Assembly (NCBI GenBank): GCA_964016875.1
Contig: OZ024726.1
Location: 50,456,825 to 50,520,824, forward strand
Direction: 5' to 3'
Length of the DNA stretch: 64,000 nucleotides
Source of the DNA: Fallopia convolvulus
Lineage: Eukaryota > Streptophyta > Magnoliopsida > Caryophyllales > Polygonaceae
This document shows, piece by piece, positions 1 through 10,920 of this stretch. How positions within the stretch are numbered: position 1 is the stretch's first letter; the number at the start of each line of letters is the position of its first letter. The notes beneath the pieces were generated by a model. It did not search any database and was not told where the DNA came from. It saw only the letters and a program-made list of their open reading frames with translations. The translations under genes and the position numbers were made by a program.

Positions 1-1620
1 GCCGCTTGCTATCATTTGATTGTAGATCTTTATTGAGCGCTTTCCATGACCATTTTGTGCATAACCTACTAAAAGCGCTGTCCAAGTGATTAAATCACGT
101 GTCTTGAGCGAATTAAAGATCTTGCTCGCTTCCTTGATGTGCCCACATTTTGCATAGAGTGTTACAAGGGAGTTGTTTACTGGTAAAGATGATCTCAGGC
201 CTGATTTTATAGAGATCGCGTGAATATGCTTACCGAATTCCAAACGTGTGAGTTCTGCACAGGCACTCAAGCTGCTAGAAGCAAAGAATTCATCTGGGTA
301 GATTCCAGATTTTCTCATGTCAGAGAACAATTTCAGGGCTTCTTCTTGCATGTTCTTCTGCACATAGCCTGTAAAAAGGGATGTCCAGGAAATCACATCC
401 TTCTTTGCTATATTCTTGAAAACTGCAAGTGCACAACTTATGGTTCCATGTTTTGCATACATGTCTACAAGAGCATTGCTTACAAGATTATAATTCACAA
501 ATCCACTTTTCAGAACCAAACAGTGCAGGGATTTTGCATTCCTCATATCCAGAATTGAAGCACAGCAACTCAGAACAGAAGGATAAGTAAATTCATCTAT
601 TTTCATGTTTTTACCGTGCATTCTCTTGAAAAACAACAATGCTTCCTTCTCAAAGCCCTCTCTTATGAACCCTGCCATCATTGCATTCCAAGCCACTACA
701 CTATCAACACTCATACTATCAAGCACAATCCATGCACTATCTAAGTCACCACATTTTCCATACATATCAACCAAAGCGCATTGAACATACGTGTTTTCAC
801 CAGAATGGGACTTGACAATGCAGCCATGGACTTGTTTCCCAAATTTCAACTCTGAAGCTGTTGCGCTGGTAGCTAAAATGCTAGAGAAGCTGAACTGATT
901 TAAAAGAATGCCTAAGCCAAGCATGTTCTTGAAACATTGCATTGCTTCATCTGAATATCCATTGCAAGAGTACCCAGTAAGCAAAGCAGTCCACAAGATA
1001 TAACTGTTCTTGTCAGGAACCATTTCAAACAAATGTTCTGCTTCTAAAATACAATTGCACTTGGCATACATGTCCACAAGTGCAGTAGAAACAAAGGAAT
1101 CAAAGTCTAAACCAGTCTTTATGGATAAGGAATGAACTTGTTTGCCTTTTCTGAGCAAGCTAAGCTTTGAGCACATCCCAAGCAAGCTCCCCAGAGTAAA
1201 CTGAGTCGGCCTAAAGCCATCATGCAGCATTTGGCATAGCAGTTCGAGTGCTTCACCTACACGCCCATGTCGACAATACCCCGAAAGGAGTGAATTCCAA
1301 GTGATACAGCTCTTATTTGGAGTCTCATCAAAGAAGTCTTTAGCTTCAACAAACTTGCCCATATAGGCATAGCCAGAAATCACAGTATTCCAGCTAAACT
1401 CATCTCTTTCAGACATTTTGTCGAACAGTTGGCGAGCTTGCTCCACTTCACCGGACCTGAACAATTCACTGAGGTAACGATTGTTTTCGAAGACGGAAGG
1501 CGTAAACCGGCTCGAGTTCTCGGCATTTGGTATAAAATGATTGAATCTCCAGTCCCCAATTCGACGAAATAACTTGAAATAAGATACACCAGGAAACCCT
1601 GGATACAGTCTGCGGAGCAT
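1..1620 (-). CDS. PLS-class pentatricopeptide-repeat protein (partial, 3' end off window)
   Basis: A single uninterrupted reading frame of 540 codons runs on the minus strand from an ATG at 1620 to the window edge. PPR proteins bind organellar RNA, with each helical repeat reading about one base, and act in editing, splicing or stability. The N-terminus (MLRRLYPGFPGVSYFK) is Arg-rich with few acids, as in an organelle presequence. From about residue 60 there are regular PPR units with typical cores such as SWNTVISGY, TWNSLLSGY, ALVDMYAKCN and VAWNAMMAGF. The alternation of P, L and S types points to the PLS subfamily, which usually ends in E or DYW domains; that end is outside the window. No intron is visible, as is usual for this family. 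The start was chosen because no in-frame ATG follows closely upstream and the leader looks like a transit peptide. The exact orthologue is not recognised. Confidence 0.93.
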   Translation of the reverse strand, partial: MLRRLYPGFPGVSYFKLFRRIGDWRFNHFIPNAENSSRFTPSVFENNRYLSELFRSGEVEQARQLFDKMSERDEFSWNTVISGYAYMGKFVEAKDFFDETPNKSCITWNSLLSGYCRHGRVGEALELLCQMLHDGFRPTQFTLGSLLGMCSKLSLLRKGKQVHSLSIKTGLDFDSFVSTALVDMYAKCNCILEAEHLFEMVPDKNSYILWTALLTGYSCNGYSDEAMQCFKNMLGLGILLNQFSFSSILATSATASELKFGKQVHGCIVKSHSGENTYVQCALVDMYGKCGDLDSAWIVLDSMSVDSVVAWNAMMAGFIREGFEKEALLFFKRMHGKNMKIDEFTYPSVLSCCASILDMRNAKSLHCLVLKSGFVNYNLVSNALVDMYAKHGTISCALAVFKNIAKKDVISWTSLFTGYVQKNMQEEALKLFSDMRKSGIYPDEFFASSSLSACAELTRLEFGKHIHAISIKSGLRSSLPVNNSLVTLYAKCGHIKEASKIFNSLKTRDLITWTALLVGYAQNGHGKRSIKIYNQMIASG

Positions 1621-2024
1621 AAGCAGCTCCGGAGTAGCTATGAGATAATAAATGAATAAGCTAGAAGATGCTTGATTGTTTGATGGAGAACAATCGACGA
1701 TTAGATACTTGCTGTTTCAACAAGCTTTCTCCAACTATTCGGGCAATTCCGCTTAATCCGAATAGGGAAAATAAAAAGAAATCCAAATTGTGACGACGCA
1801 GACTCAGATATGGAAAATTAATCACAATATATGAAATTCAATGGGTATGTGCTGACTCCATCCTAAAACTCAAAGCAGTTGGTGTGAACTGTGAGGTGGA
1901 TTAGATACTGCATGAAACATCATTCTTTCCTCCATTGAGTTATTTGAGTATTAGACGGAAGCGGTAAACAAATAAGAGATTGAGCAAACACCTAAATTAA
2001 CGAACAATTTATTTGGCGTCCGGT

Positions 2025-2134
2025 CTACGAGTAGGGTGGCAGGCCTACGCGGCACCCCTTACTCGTAGCACATGGCCATTACGGCCATAAGAGTTGCGGT
2101 CGTTACGACCAGGACTCTTATGGCCGTTACGGCC
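2025..2134. repeat. Two adjacent hairpins built from GGCC-type palindromes
   Basis: The first inverted repeat pairs 2025-2040 with 2051-2068 (arms start CTACGAGTA and end TACTCGTAG). The second pairs 2074-2094 with 2114-2134, 19 of 21 positions complementary. The 19-nt loop of the second contains another small palindrome, GGTCGTTACGACC. The arms contain the quasi-palindromes GGCCATTACGGCC and GGCCGTTACGGCC. They lie about 160-270 bp upstream of the decayed transposase start, where promoter or transposase-binding sites would be expected. That role is inference. Confidence 0.75.
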
Positions 2135-2511
2135 AATAAATTTAAAAAAATTGCATTTAATGTCAACGTCCTACCTAACGACATTTATTGTCTGCTCTTT
2201 TTAACCCTTTGCACATTAAAACTGAGCCTCAAACCCTCCAACACTCTCCTCTCTTCTCTTCTATACTCTTCTTCTCTCCAAAAACAATCAAAAACCATGT
2301 CCAATGAAGATTATATGCATAACTATAATTTGACGGAAAACTCGCTTCGAATAGAGCGCAACGAGGTAATTACTTCATACAAAAGTTGTTATACCCTCGT
2401 TTTAGTTTTGTGATTTTAATGTTTTATCTAGTTGAGGCCCTCGTTTTAGTTTGGATTTCCACGGCAACAATTGTGCCTTTTCGATTCATCTTGGTTTGGA
2501 AACAAGACGAG

Positions 2512-2618
2512 GCCGTTAAGGCCAAGAGGCTTCTGGCCGTAACGGCCATGGCACTCCCAGCCAATACGACTGTGTGTGCCATGGCCATGACGGCCAGAAG
2601 CCTCGTGGCCTTAACGGC
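2512..2618. repeat. 43-bp-arm hairpin inside the transposase intron
   Basis: Arms 2512-2554 and 2576-2618 are complementary at 40 of 43 positions with a 21-nt loop. Each arm carries the GGCC(N5)GGCC-type motif seen upstream of the gene (for example GGCCGTAACGGCC). In the unspliced transcript it would form a very stable stem. Confidence 0.85.
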
Positions 2619-2782
2619 TTTGTCTCATTTAGCCTTAACGGCCCGTTCTTACAGTTTGTTTCCCAATATTACAGGAGGAAAATGAGGTATACATTGGGCT
2701 AAATGATCTTCAAATAAACGATGAGAGTACGTATCAAAATGTGCCGATCACATCAACCGCATTTGGATTTCCGACTTATGTC

Positions 2783-3070
2783 CAGAGTACACCGGTTGTT
2801 GGATTCCCATCTCATGCTCCATTGTCGTCGAGGCAATTTTTTCATACATCGGACTACATGTAGTCTACACCGGCCATGTTCGGATTCCCGGGGTTTATAC
2901 CAGTACAGCCGTGGCAAGTATAGTCTACACCGGTCATGTTCGGTTTTCCACCTCATGCAGCAGCGCCGACTGAGCACATACAGTCTACACCGGCCATGTT
3001 CGGTTTTCTATCTCATGCACCAACGCCGACTGAGCACATACAGTCTACACCGGCCATGTTCGGTTTTCCA
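2783..3070 (+). repeat. 60-bp in-frame tandem repeat in the transposase N-terminus
   Basis: Units start at 2861, 2921, 2981 and 3041 with an exact 60-bp period, and a degenerate earlier unit starts near 2783. Each encodes a 20-residue block around QSTPAMFGF. The first Gln codon is CAG in the units at 2981 and 3041 but TAG in those at 2861 and 2921. Confidence 0.85.
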
Positions 3071-3832
3071 CCTCTGAGTAGTCATCCGCAGTTTGCAAAT
3101 CACACAGATGAGGTTGTAGAGGAGGTGTCAAAAGATTATTCGCATTTGTTTACCACTGATACAGCATTTGAATCCCGAGAGGAGGCCATTTCTTGGGTTA
3201 AACAAGTCGGTATCGAAAATAACATGTGCATAATAATAGGTCGGGATAGAAAGTCAGATATGACTCATCTTAGAAAGACATGGCTACTTTGTGAGAGAGA
3301 GGGCAAACACACCCGATCGAAAAGTGAAAATAAGTCAGCTCGCAAGAGGTGCCAGAACAAGAAATGTGGATGTCCTTTTAGATTAAAGTGTCAAGAGAAG
3401 CCTAGAGGAGCATGGAAGATTTCTGTTGTTCATGCTATTCACAACCACAAGATTGGTTCCAGTTTGTATGGCCACCCACTAGCCGGAAGGCTCACACCGG
3501 AGAAGAAAGATGTGCTGAAGATGATGACACGTAGCAATTGTACAGCAAACCAAGTTGCATGTGCATTGAATGAATTCCCGTTGAACTACACCAGCAAGAG
3601 GCAAGTATACAATGAACGATATAGTGTACAAGCTGAACTAATGGAAGGTAGAACAACGGTCCAAGAATTCTTCCATAAAGCTAGGGAGGCAAGGTACTTT
3701 GTGAGACACTTGGAAGATGAGAAGATGAAACGGATTACGAATCTGTTCTTTGCCAGCCCTGATTCGATATCTCTCCTCCAAGCATTTCCCTATGTTTTAC
3801 TGTTGGACTCCACATACAACACAAACAAGTAA

Positions 3833-6675
3833 GTAATGTAAAAATTCGACAAGTGCATTTACTTTTTAAGTCTAAGGGCTAACAAGTGCATTTCATACAT
3901 GTACAATATTTTTTATTATGTAGGTCGGATTTATTATACTATGATGTCACAAATCACTTATTTGGTACAATATTTTTGAAAAGTTGAAATATTTTCATTT
4001 AATTTATAAATATTTTTTTCTTATGCATCTCTTACTTATTACATAAATCAACTAATATGTATTTTAAAATTTTTAAAATAATAAAAAATATGTTTTTTTT
4101 TATTTTCCATTATATATTAGACGATTTGAGAAAAATATAATAAATTAGGGTTGATTTTAATGAAATATGTAGTTAAGGACATTTTGGTCCAAATTTCATT
4201 ATAGGTGGTTCAACTTCACAAATTATAATATAAAAATTGATTTTGTTTAAAAAAATTATAAAAGGTGGTTTATTAAAAAATACCCTTTTTAAAAGGTTGT
4301 TTTTAACAACTAACCCTAAATTAAATGAAAATATTTCAATTTTGTAACTTTGTTTGATGATCTTTTTGAATTTTTTTTTATTATACCATGATGTTGGTTT
4401 TCGGAAAAAATATTACTAAATCAGGGATGATTTTGTGATTTTTTTTCTTAAAACTAAATATATATGAATGAAGGACATATGGTCAATAAAATATGAAATC
4501 TCACTAAAAATAGAAATAAGTGGTTCAATTGAACAAATTACATCATTGATAGGCTTAAAGTCGTCGTGCCTTATAAAAAATAAATCCATATGACTTTACA
4601 GTATAGCAAGCAGGGTTGAATCCAAAGGAATCGTGTATCTCAAAGTTAATATTTATCAACTAAAGAAGCTAGTAAACATTGGGATAGTGATTGGATTTTC
4701 AATTCTAAGAAAACAAAGCAAATAATAAACAAGTAAAAGAGTTGGATTTAAACAAGTAGGAATACAATTTCATTTACAAGTATCCACCTTTGTCTCAAGT
4801 TCATTGATCGTTGATTTTTATCAAGTATTTCCTTTCCTAAGATTATTCCTATCCCAATTTTATCTATAATCTATAACTATATATTAAAGCTAAACCTTTT
4901 CGAGCCACCACGTTCATTGTGGCCCCACCTTACATTTAAAAATTAATTTTTATTTATATTAGTTTAGCCTTTTCAAATAAATTATTTTTTGTCTATTTAT
5001 GTGAAAAATAATTTTTAAATTCGAAATTTAATTACAAATAACAAAAAATATTCTATCTTTATCTTCTTACTGCTACTATGGTAGATGCGGGGATTTTTCT
5101 TGTCGCTCTATTTATGTAAAATATTTATCTTAAATCAAATTTTGATAAAAAAAAATTAATATCTGGATAATTACTTGCCCAAATTGAATTTTGATAAAAA
5201 AATATTATATTTTTCTTTATTTCCTTTTTGGCTTATTTATGTAAATATTGAAAAAAAAATTATCTTTAAAAAAATTCAGTCTTTATTCATATTTTTTCTT
5301 CTTTTTTATTAATTATCTTTTTAAATTTTTATTTAAAGATTTTACATAATTAAATTTGATTAAAAAACTTATAAGAATCATGAAATGATCATAAATCAAT
5401 TTGATATTAGCATTAACAACAAGGATAATTCATGATGCATGCAAATAGTTCACAACGAGTTAACCATTGGTATGCAATCAAATTTCTTCCTCAAATGTTT
5501 AGTCCAACAAGTCCTAAAACAATGAATTTGTTACCAAAGATAAGGATTTTCAACGAGAAAACCTAAATCCTAGTAATAGAATATAATCAATCTCAACAAG
5601 TTGGCCAAACAAGAAGAAACCAATAACATTCAATATTAAAGAAGCACAAGAGAAATTGAAATAACCAAATGAACAAGTCTTAATAATTGAATATCAAAAC
5701 TTACTTGAATCAAAAAGCTTCAACTATTGAATGAAACAAAAATTTAATTCTCCATCAAAGGGTTCTTCTCAAACTTGGTACAATAATGAAAGTAAACTAT
5801 ATGCTGAAAATAAACTCTAAAAAGTCTTGTAAATACAAGAAAACTCGAATCTTAAAAGATAAGAAAAAGGAACTAAATAAGGTAAACTAGGAAAGTCTTC
5901 CGCTCGTGTGATCCAGCAAAACTGCAACTGTGATAGTGGAAATCATGGTCATGGTTTGACTTGTTGACTCCTCCAAGGTGGCATAATACCACTTGCATAG
6001 TCTTGGAAACTACAACTGCAGTTCTTCAACAGACAACATTCTGGCGGTACTTTTAGAGGCGATTTTGACCACATTGGATTGGGAATTTGGACACGGAGTA
6101 AAACATTTGAATTGTAGTTGTTCGAATTAGCTTTCCAATGATACCAAATTGAGTTCCAAATGGCTATTGCAGCTCTTGAACGAAGCATTGTAAGAAATAG
6201 GTGTCGAAACAACAACTCAAATTAACACTTCAAGTCTAATCTTGTCTATGATTATAACTCTTGATTTTTCTATTAGAGCATCTGCATTGCGTGTTTTAAA
6301 ACATAAAAGATAATAGATTTCTTCTAAATAGTAGTTTGAGGCTTAAGAACCCAAGCCGGCGCCCTCAAATTGAAGACAGGATAAAAACCCAAAGCATGGA
6401 CTTCATATATGCGTGGCAATTTTTGGTGCATTGGATTGAGTTTGTAATCAATGGCTATGAAATTTTGGTTGGATAAGTATATTTTCATTCTCTTAAAGTG
6501 TTTTAAACCACAAAAAATAAATTTGATTCAAAGTAAAAATTTTATTTTGTTTTTATCTATTTAGAGACACCCATTGTGTATATATTTTGACTAAAAAACT
6601 GATATATACATATATATATGTGAAATACAAGTAAAATACTTGTTAAAAATAATCTTTGTATTTTATGGCTAATTA
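3833..6675. other. AT-rich non-coding stretch
   Basis: No credible coding region. About 3.84-4.55 kb is very AT-rich and includes a segment (around ATAAAAGGTGGTTTATT) that recurs near 13.57 kb. From about 4.56 to 6.25 kb there is a moderately complex non-coding block with a Helitron 5' terminus inside it. Short open frames here have no recognisable similarity. Confidence 0.6.
4870..5000 (+). mobile_element. Helitron 5' terminus (partial element)
   Basis: The sequence starting TCTATAACTATATATTAAAG at 4870, preceded by A, matches the 5' end of the complete Helitron at 47152. Similarity continues through CCTTTTCGAGCCACC and GCCCCACCT. Helitrons begin with TC and insert between A and T. I could not find a matching hairpin plus CTRR 3' end downstream, so the right end given is nominal. 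Confidence 0.55.
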
Positions 6676-6725
6676 ATTTTATGTATTATATTTTTTTTTT
6701 GATCCGAAAGAAGCTTAGCCTTTTA

Positions 6726-9700
6726 TTAGAACAAATAAGCAGTTTGCCCCAAAGGAGCTACATCACAATTCAGCAGATTAAGAATGTTGCTAGGAGGGGA
6801 AGAAAAAACAGTAACATTAGAATCTAACGTAAGAGACATATTGGCCAGACGATCAACAACTCGATTATTCCGGCGAGAAGTGTGGAGCACTGAGACGTTC
6901 CAATTGCTGTCATGGATAAGGGTGAAGCACTGCGCCAACAGATGATAATCAGCATCAGCAACAGGTAAGGACTTGGAGATTAATTTCCAGATCTCCAGCG
7001 CATCAATTTCCACAACTAGATGGGTAATACTCATTGATCTCGCTAATGTGAGGCCATGGAAGATGGCCCAAAGCTCCGCCGTCCGAGCTCTGCATACCTC
7101 GCACGTGAAGGTATAAGCCTGAACGAAATGGCCCGCGTCATCCCGGAAAATGCCTCCGCCCCCAGCTAAACCTGGATTCCCCTTTGACACCGCATCAGTA
7201 TTTAATTTCATAGACCCCGCAGGTGGTTTTTTCCAACCAGTATTAGTTTGTTCATGACTCACCAAGTTTCCCCCATGGGTGAGCTTTCTTACCGCCTCAG
7301 CATCTCTATACGAGCAGACGATCTGTTGGACTGTAGGAATTATGCGGTTCAGCTCATCTACACCATCGAAGACAAGTCGATTACGGTTCTTCCAAATTTG
7401 CCAAAGCATGGTAACAAAAACAGAACAATCAGCACTTGGTTTGCTGATGTTTCGCTGAACCCACTCCCGAATACCAGTCACAGAGAAAAATTCAGAGTCG
7501 ACACAACGGAAATTCCCCTGCCTCCACAATGCCGCAACATCAGCGCAATCCCTGAGCAGATGTAAACCAGTTTCAGGCAAAGAACATCGTGGGCAATCAG
7601 CGGAGTCGGCAATTTGACGTCTCAGCCTAGCTACATTACATAGCATCGCGTCATGACAAACCAAATACAGGAATTGTCGAGCTCGTTGTTGAACCGGACA
7701 CTTCCAAATACGAGACCATACTTGTGATTGTGGAATGGTGCATGGAGGCCGAAGCATTTCCTTAGCCGATGCTGTTGAGAAGGCTCCCGATGGCATAGGA
7801 CTCCAAAAAATATTATCGGCAGCAGCAGGGGAGTTTCGTAATCTTATTGAAGAGAGTTCTTTACACAAGTCTGCAGGGAGTTTCGATTGCAAAGCATTCC
7901 AGTTCCAACCATGATCAGACCAATAATCCGCCACTACCATGCCTAACTCAGCATCCGTTAAAGTATCAGTTGCAAAGTTTAACAGAGGTTGGTCCCTTAG
8001 CCAGTTATGAGTCCAAAAGAAGGTGTTTGAACCGTTTCCAACTGAGGTATGAGCGCCCTTAACTAGAAACTGCCCACCATGAACCAACCCTTTCCATGTA
8101 TGAGACTGCCGAGGTCGTCGAACAAACATATCAATATCCGCCCTGTGATTGCAATACTTCCCCCTAATAACCCGACTCCAAAGAGTTGTGGGTTCCTTTA
8201 GCGTTTGCCAGCACAATTTACTTAGAAGAGCCGTGTTAGAATCCCTCATATTTCGGACACCAAGGCCTCCCAATCGACGCGGCTGAGTGATCTTGTCCCA
8301 TGAAACAAGGTGTATTTTCCGGGCTTCATTACTTGAACCCCAAATAAAGCCCCTGACACTCTTATCAATGGAATCACAAATTGAACGTGGTAGAAGTGTA
8401 GATTGCATTGCATAGACGGGAAGACTCGAAAGGACCGAATTTGCAAGCGTTACTCTACCGGCTAAAGAGAGGGTTCGGGATTGCCAACCACTCAGCTTTG
8501 AGGTTATCTTATCCAGAATATACTGGAAGTTCTCTTTTTGAGCTCGTCCATGGATAGTTGGGACTCCCAAGTAGCGACCCAGATTAGAAACAACGGGAAT
8601 ATTCAACCTCTCACTAATATCTGATGCCATGGATTGGAGTACCGCCTTAGAGAAGAAGATAGAACTCTTATCAAAGTTGACCTTTTCCCCGGATTGAGAG
8701 CAAAAAGAGTCCAAACAAGATTGAATAATAGCCACCTGAGAGGCGGACGCCTCAGCAAAGAGTAATAGATCATCTGCAAAAAACAGATGTGAGATTGGGA
8801 CATCTCGCACCACTATCGGTCTCCACAAACCCGCCGACACCGCGGATTGAATAATATGAGAAAGTCGTTCCATACAAAGGATGAAAAGATAAGGCGATAG
8901 CGGGTCACCTTGTCTAATCCCCCGGGTTGGCTTGAAGGCTCCACCATCTCCACCATTCCACAAAAGAGTCGTTTTTCCGGATGACTGTCCAACAAAATTA
9001 CTTCAGCAATATGATTAGGAAAGCCGGATTCAAGCAAGATTTCTTTCAGAAAATCCCAGTGCACTCGATCGTACGCTTTAGCAAGGTCAATCTTCAGCAC
9101 CATCCATTTACCATTCAAATCGCGGTTTTCCATAATGTGGATAACCTCCTGAACTATGACTATATTATCCACAATCTGTCTGCCCGGGATAAAGCTTGAT
9201 TGCATCGGGGAAACCATATCAGCAATGTGCGGTTTCAGTCTATTCACGATCATCTTCGTGCTAATTTGAATATGACATTCAACAGTGAGATAGGGCGGAA
9301 TTGAGCCGGTTTTGAGGGGTTTTCAACCTTCGGGATAGGAACCAGAAGAGCATCAGTGAATCCTGGTTCCATAAGAAGCGAGTTAAGAAAGTTCAGTACT
9401 GTATTCTCGACTCGTGCTCCAACAGTGGACCAACTTTTCTGATAAAAAATAGCCGGAAAACCATCCGGGCCAGGCGCTTTGAAAGGGCCAATTGCTCTGA
9501 TTGCTTGCCAAACCTCAGTAGATGTGAACGTGGCTGAAATAGCTTCCTTAAAAGCAGGAGAAGGAGGCGGGAAACTACAAGTGATTGGAAAGGCTAACTG
9601 ATCAATAGTAGAAGGAGCTTGTTCATCCGAATACAAGGATGCAAAGTAATTCCGCACCAGCGCTGTGACCTCGTGTTTATCACTAACCCAAACATCAGCT

Positions 9701-10847
9701 TGATCAAGAAGCTTTTCTACTTTATTTGCTCTGCGTCTGATGATTGTAGACAAGTGATAAAACCGTGTATTGCGATCACCATCAAGAAAAAAAGAGGCTC
9801 GTGATTTTTGGAACCACAGGATTTGTTCCTGCTCTAAAACGATCTCAAGTTCCCGGATAAGATACTGTTCCAGACGAATCAGCCGATCATTGACAACAGA
9901 AGACAAGCACTTTCTGATGCCTGCTAGTCGTGCCCAAAGTCTCCGTTTTCTTTGAAAAATATTTCCAAAGACCTCTTTATTCCAAACTTGGAGCTTTCCC
10001 GCCATATCAGCAAGTGCGAGCATGGTACCGTTATCGCCGTTCCAGCCCGTTGATATAGTGCTTTGATACTGATCATGTAGCACCCAGGCTGCTTGAAATC
10101 TAAAAGGTCTGGTTCTCCGAGTATCACTACCAGAATTTTGCAGCTTTAAGGTAATTGGAGAGTGATCAGAATGAGGCGCTGAAACATGTTCGACCCAGGC
10201 CTCGGCAAAGCGAATTCTCCAGAGTTCATTGCAAAGCACCCGGTCCAATCTCGCTGCTTTCCTTGTTCTACTAGAGTTCCATGTTTGCCACGTGAAGTCT
10301 TGACCAGAATAGCCCAAATCAATAAGTTGAAGATCATTAACGCATCGTCTAAACTCTCTTGAATTATAGTTTGAGCTTGCCGAAGAGGGTATTCTTTCAT
10401 GAGCATGAAGAGTAGCGTTAAAATCTCCAGCAAGAGCCCATGGACGATTGTGTGAATTTGCAAAAGCTTCAAGTTCATTCCAGAGATTGGTACGTGTTAT
10501 AGCATCCGGCGATGCATAGATTGCCGAGATGTACCAAGGATCTTCTCTCAATCTTGAGATTTCCACCGTTAGATGTTGCGGGTGGAGAGAAATCGGAACA
10601 ACCCTAACCTCCGAGGTGCGCTAGAGTATCCAGATTCCGCCAGAGAAACCCTCTGCCTCCACACGCAGCACCCCATCAAAATCCGGTTACAGGTTCTATT
10701 AGCTTGATCTCCACTAATATGAGGTTCCACCAGAAATAACACCCTTGTGTCATGAAGCTGAATGAGTTCCCGGATAGTCGAGATGAAATGATCACTCGCT
10801 GCTCCACGAACGTTCCAGATAAGAATATTAAGATCAATCATAGACAT
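6726..10847 (-). pseudogene. LINE ORF2 (endonuclease, reverse transcriptase, RNase H), frameshifted
   Basis: From the ATG at 10847 the APE-type endonuclease begins (NILIWNVRG). The body of the endonuclease has GDFNA and SDHSP. The reverse transcriptase has KAPGPDGFP, an RQGDPLSPYLF block and the catalytic FADD. A zf-RVT domain and a C-terminal RNase H domain follow, the latter with NTDAVSKGNPG, ELWAI, EIDAL and VVDRLA. Breaks: a frameshift near 10676-10684, TAG at 10621-10623 (in a GGIWIL context expected to continue with Trp), a one-base shift near 9253-9266, and a one-base loss in an A run near 8975. The RNase H domain places it in the RNase H-bearing branch of plant L1 elements. Confidence 0.9.
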
Positions 10848-10920
10848 AATAGATGCATTGATGAAGCCAAATAAAGGCAACATATCGTTTGTCATTCGCG
10901 ATGCAAATGTGAGAAGAGAA

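Larger units (their letters stand above)
2297..3832 (+). pseudogene. Decayed FAR1-related / MULE-type transposase, truncated
   Basis: Two exons are inferred: 2297-2365 (23 codons from ATG) and from 2675 onward, joined by a phase-0 GT-AG intron (2366-2674). The protein shows a Pro/Ser-rich N-terminal repeat, then a FAR1-type DNA-binding region (WLLCEREGKH, KKCGCPFRLK, and the Cys/His pattern ending HAIHNH). The beginning of a MULE transposase domain follows (YVLLLDSTYNTNK). The reading frame ends there at a possible splice donor (AA|GTAAGT), and no continuation of the catalytic DDE domain is recognisable downstream, so the copy is 3' truncated or its next exon is lost. Two in-frame TAG codons at 2861 and 2921 stand where the later repeat units have CAG. 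Domesticated FAR1/FHY3-like genes share this architecture, but the stops and truncation favour a dead transposon copy. Confidence 0.75.

Noticed and set aside
220..558. Plus-strand 112-codon frame at the left edge
   Set aside because: Antisense to clear PPR repeats on the minus strand.
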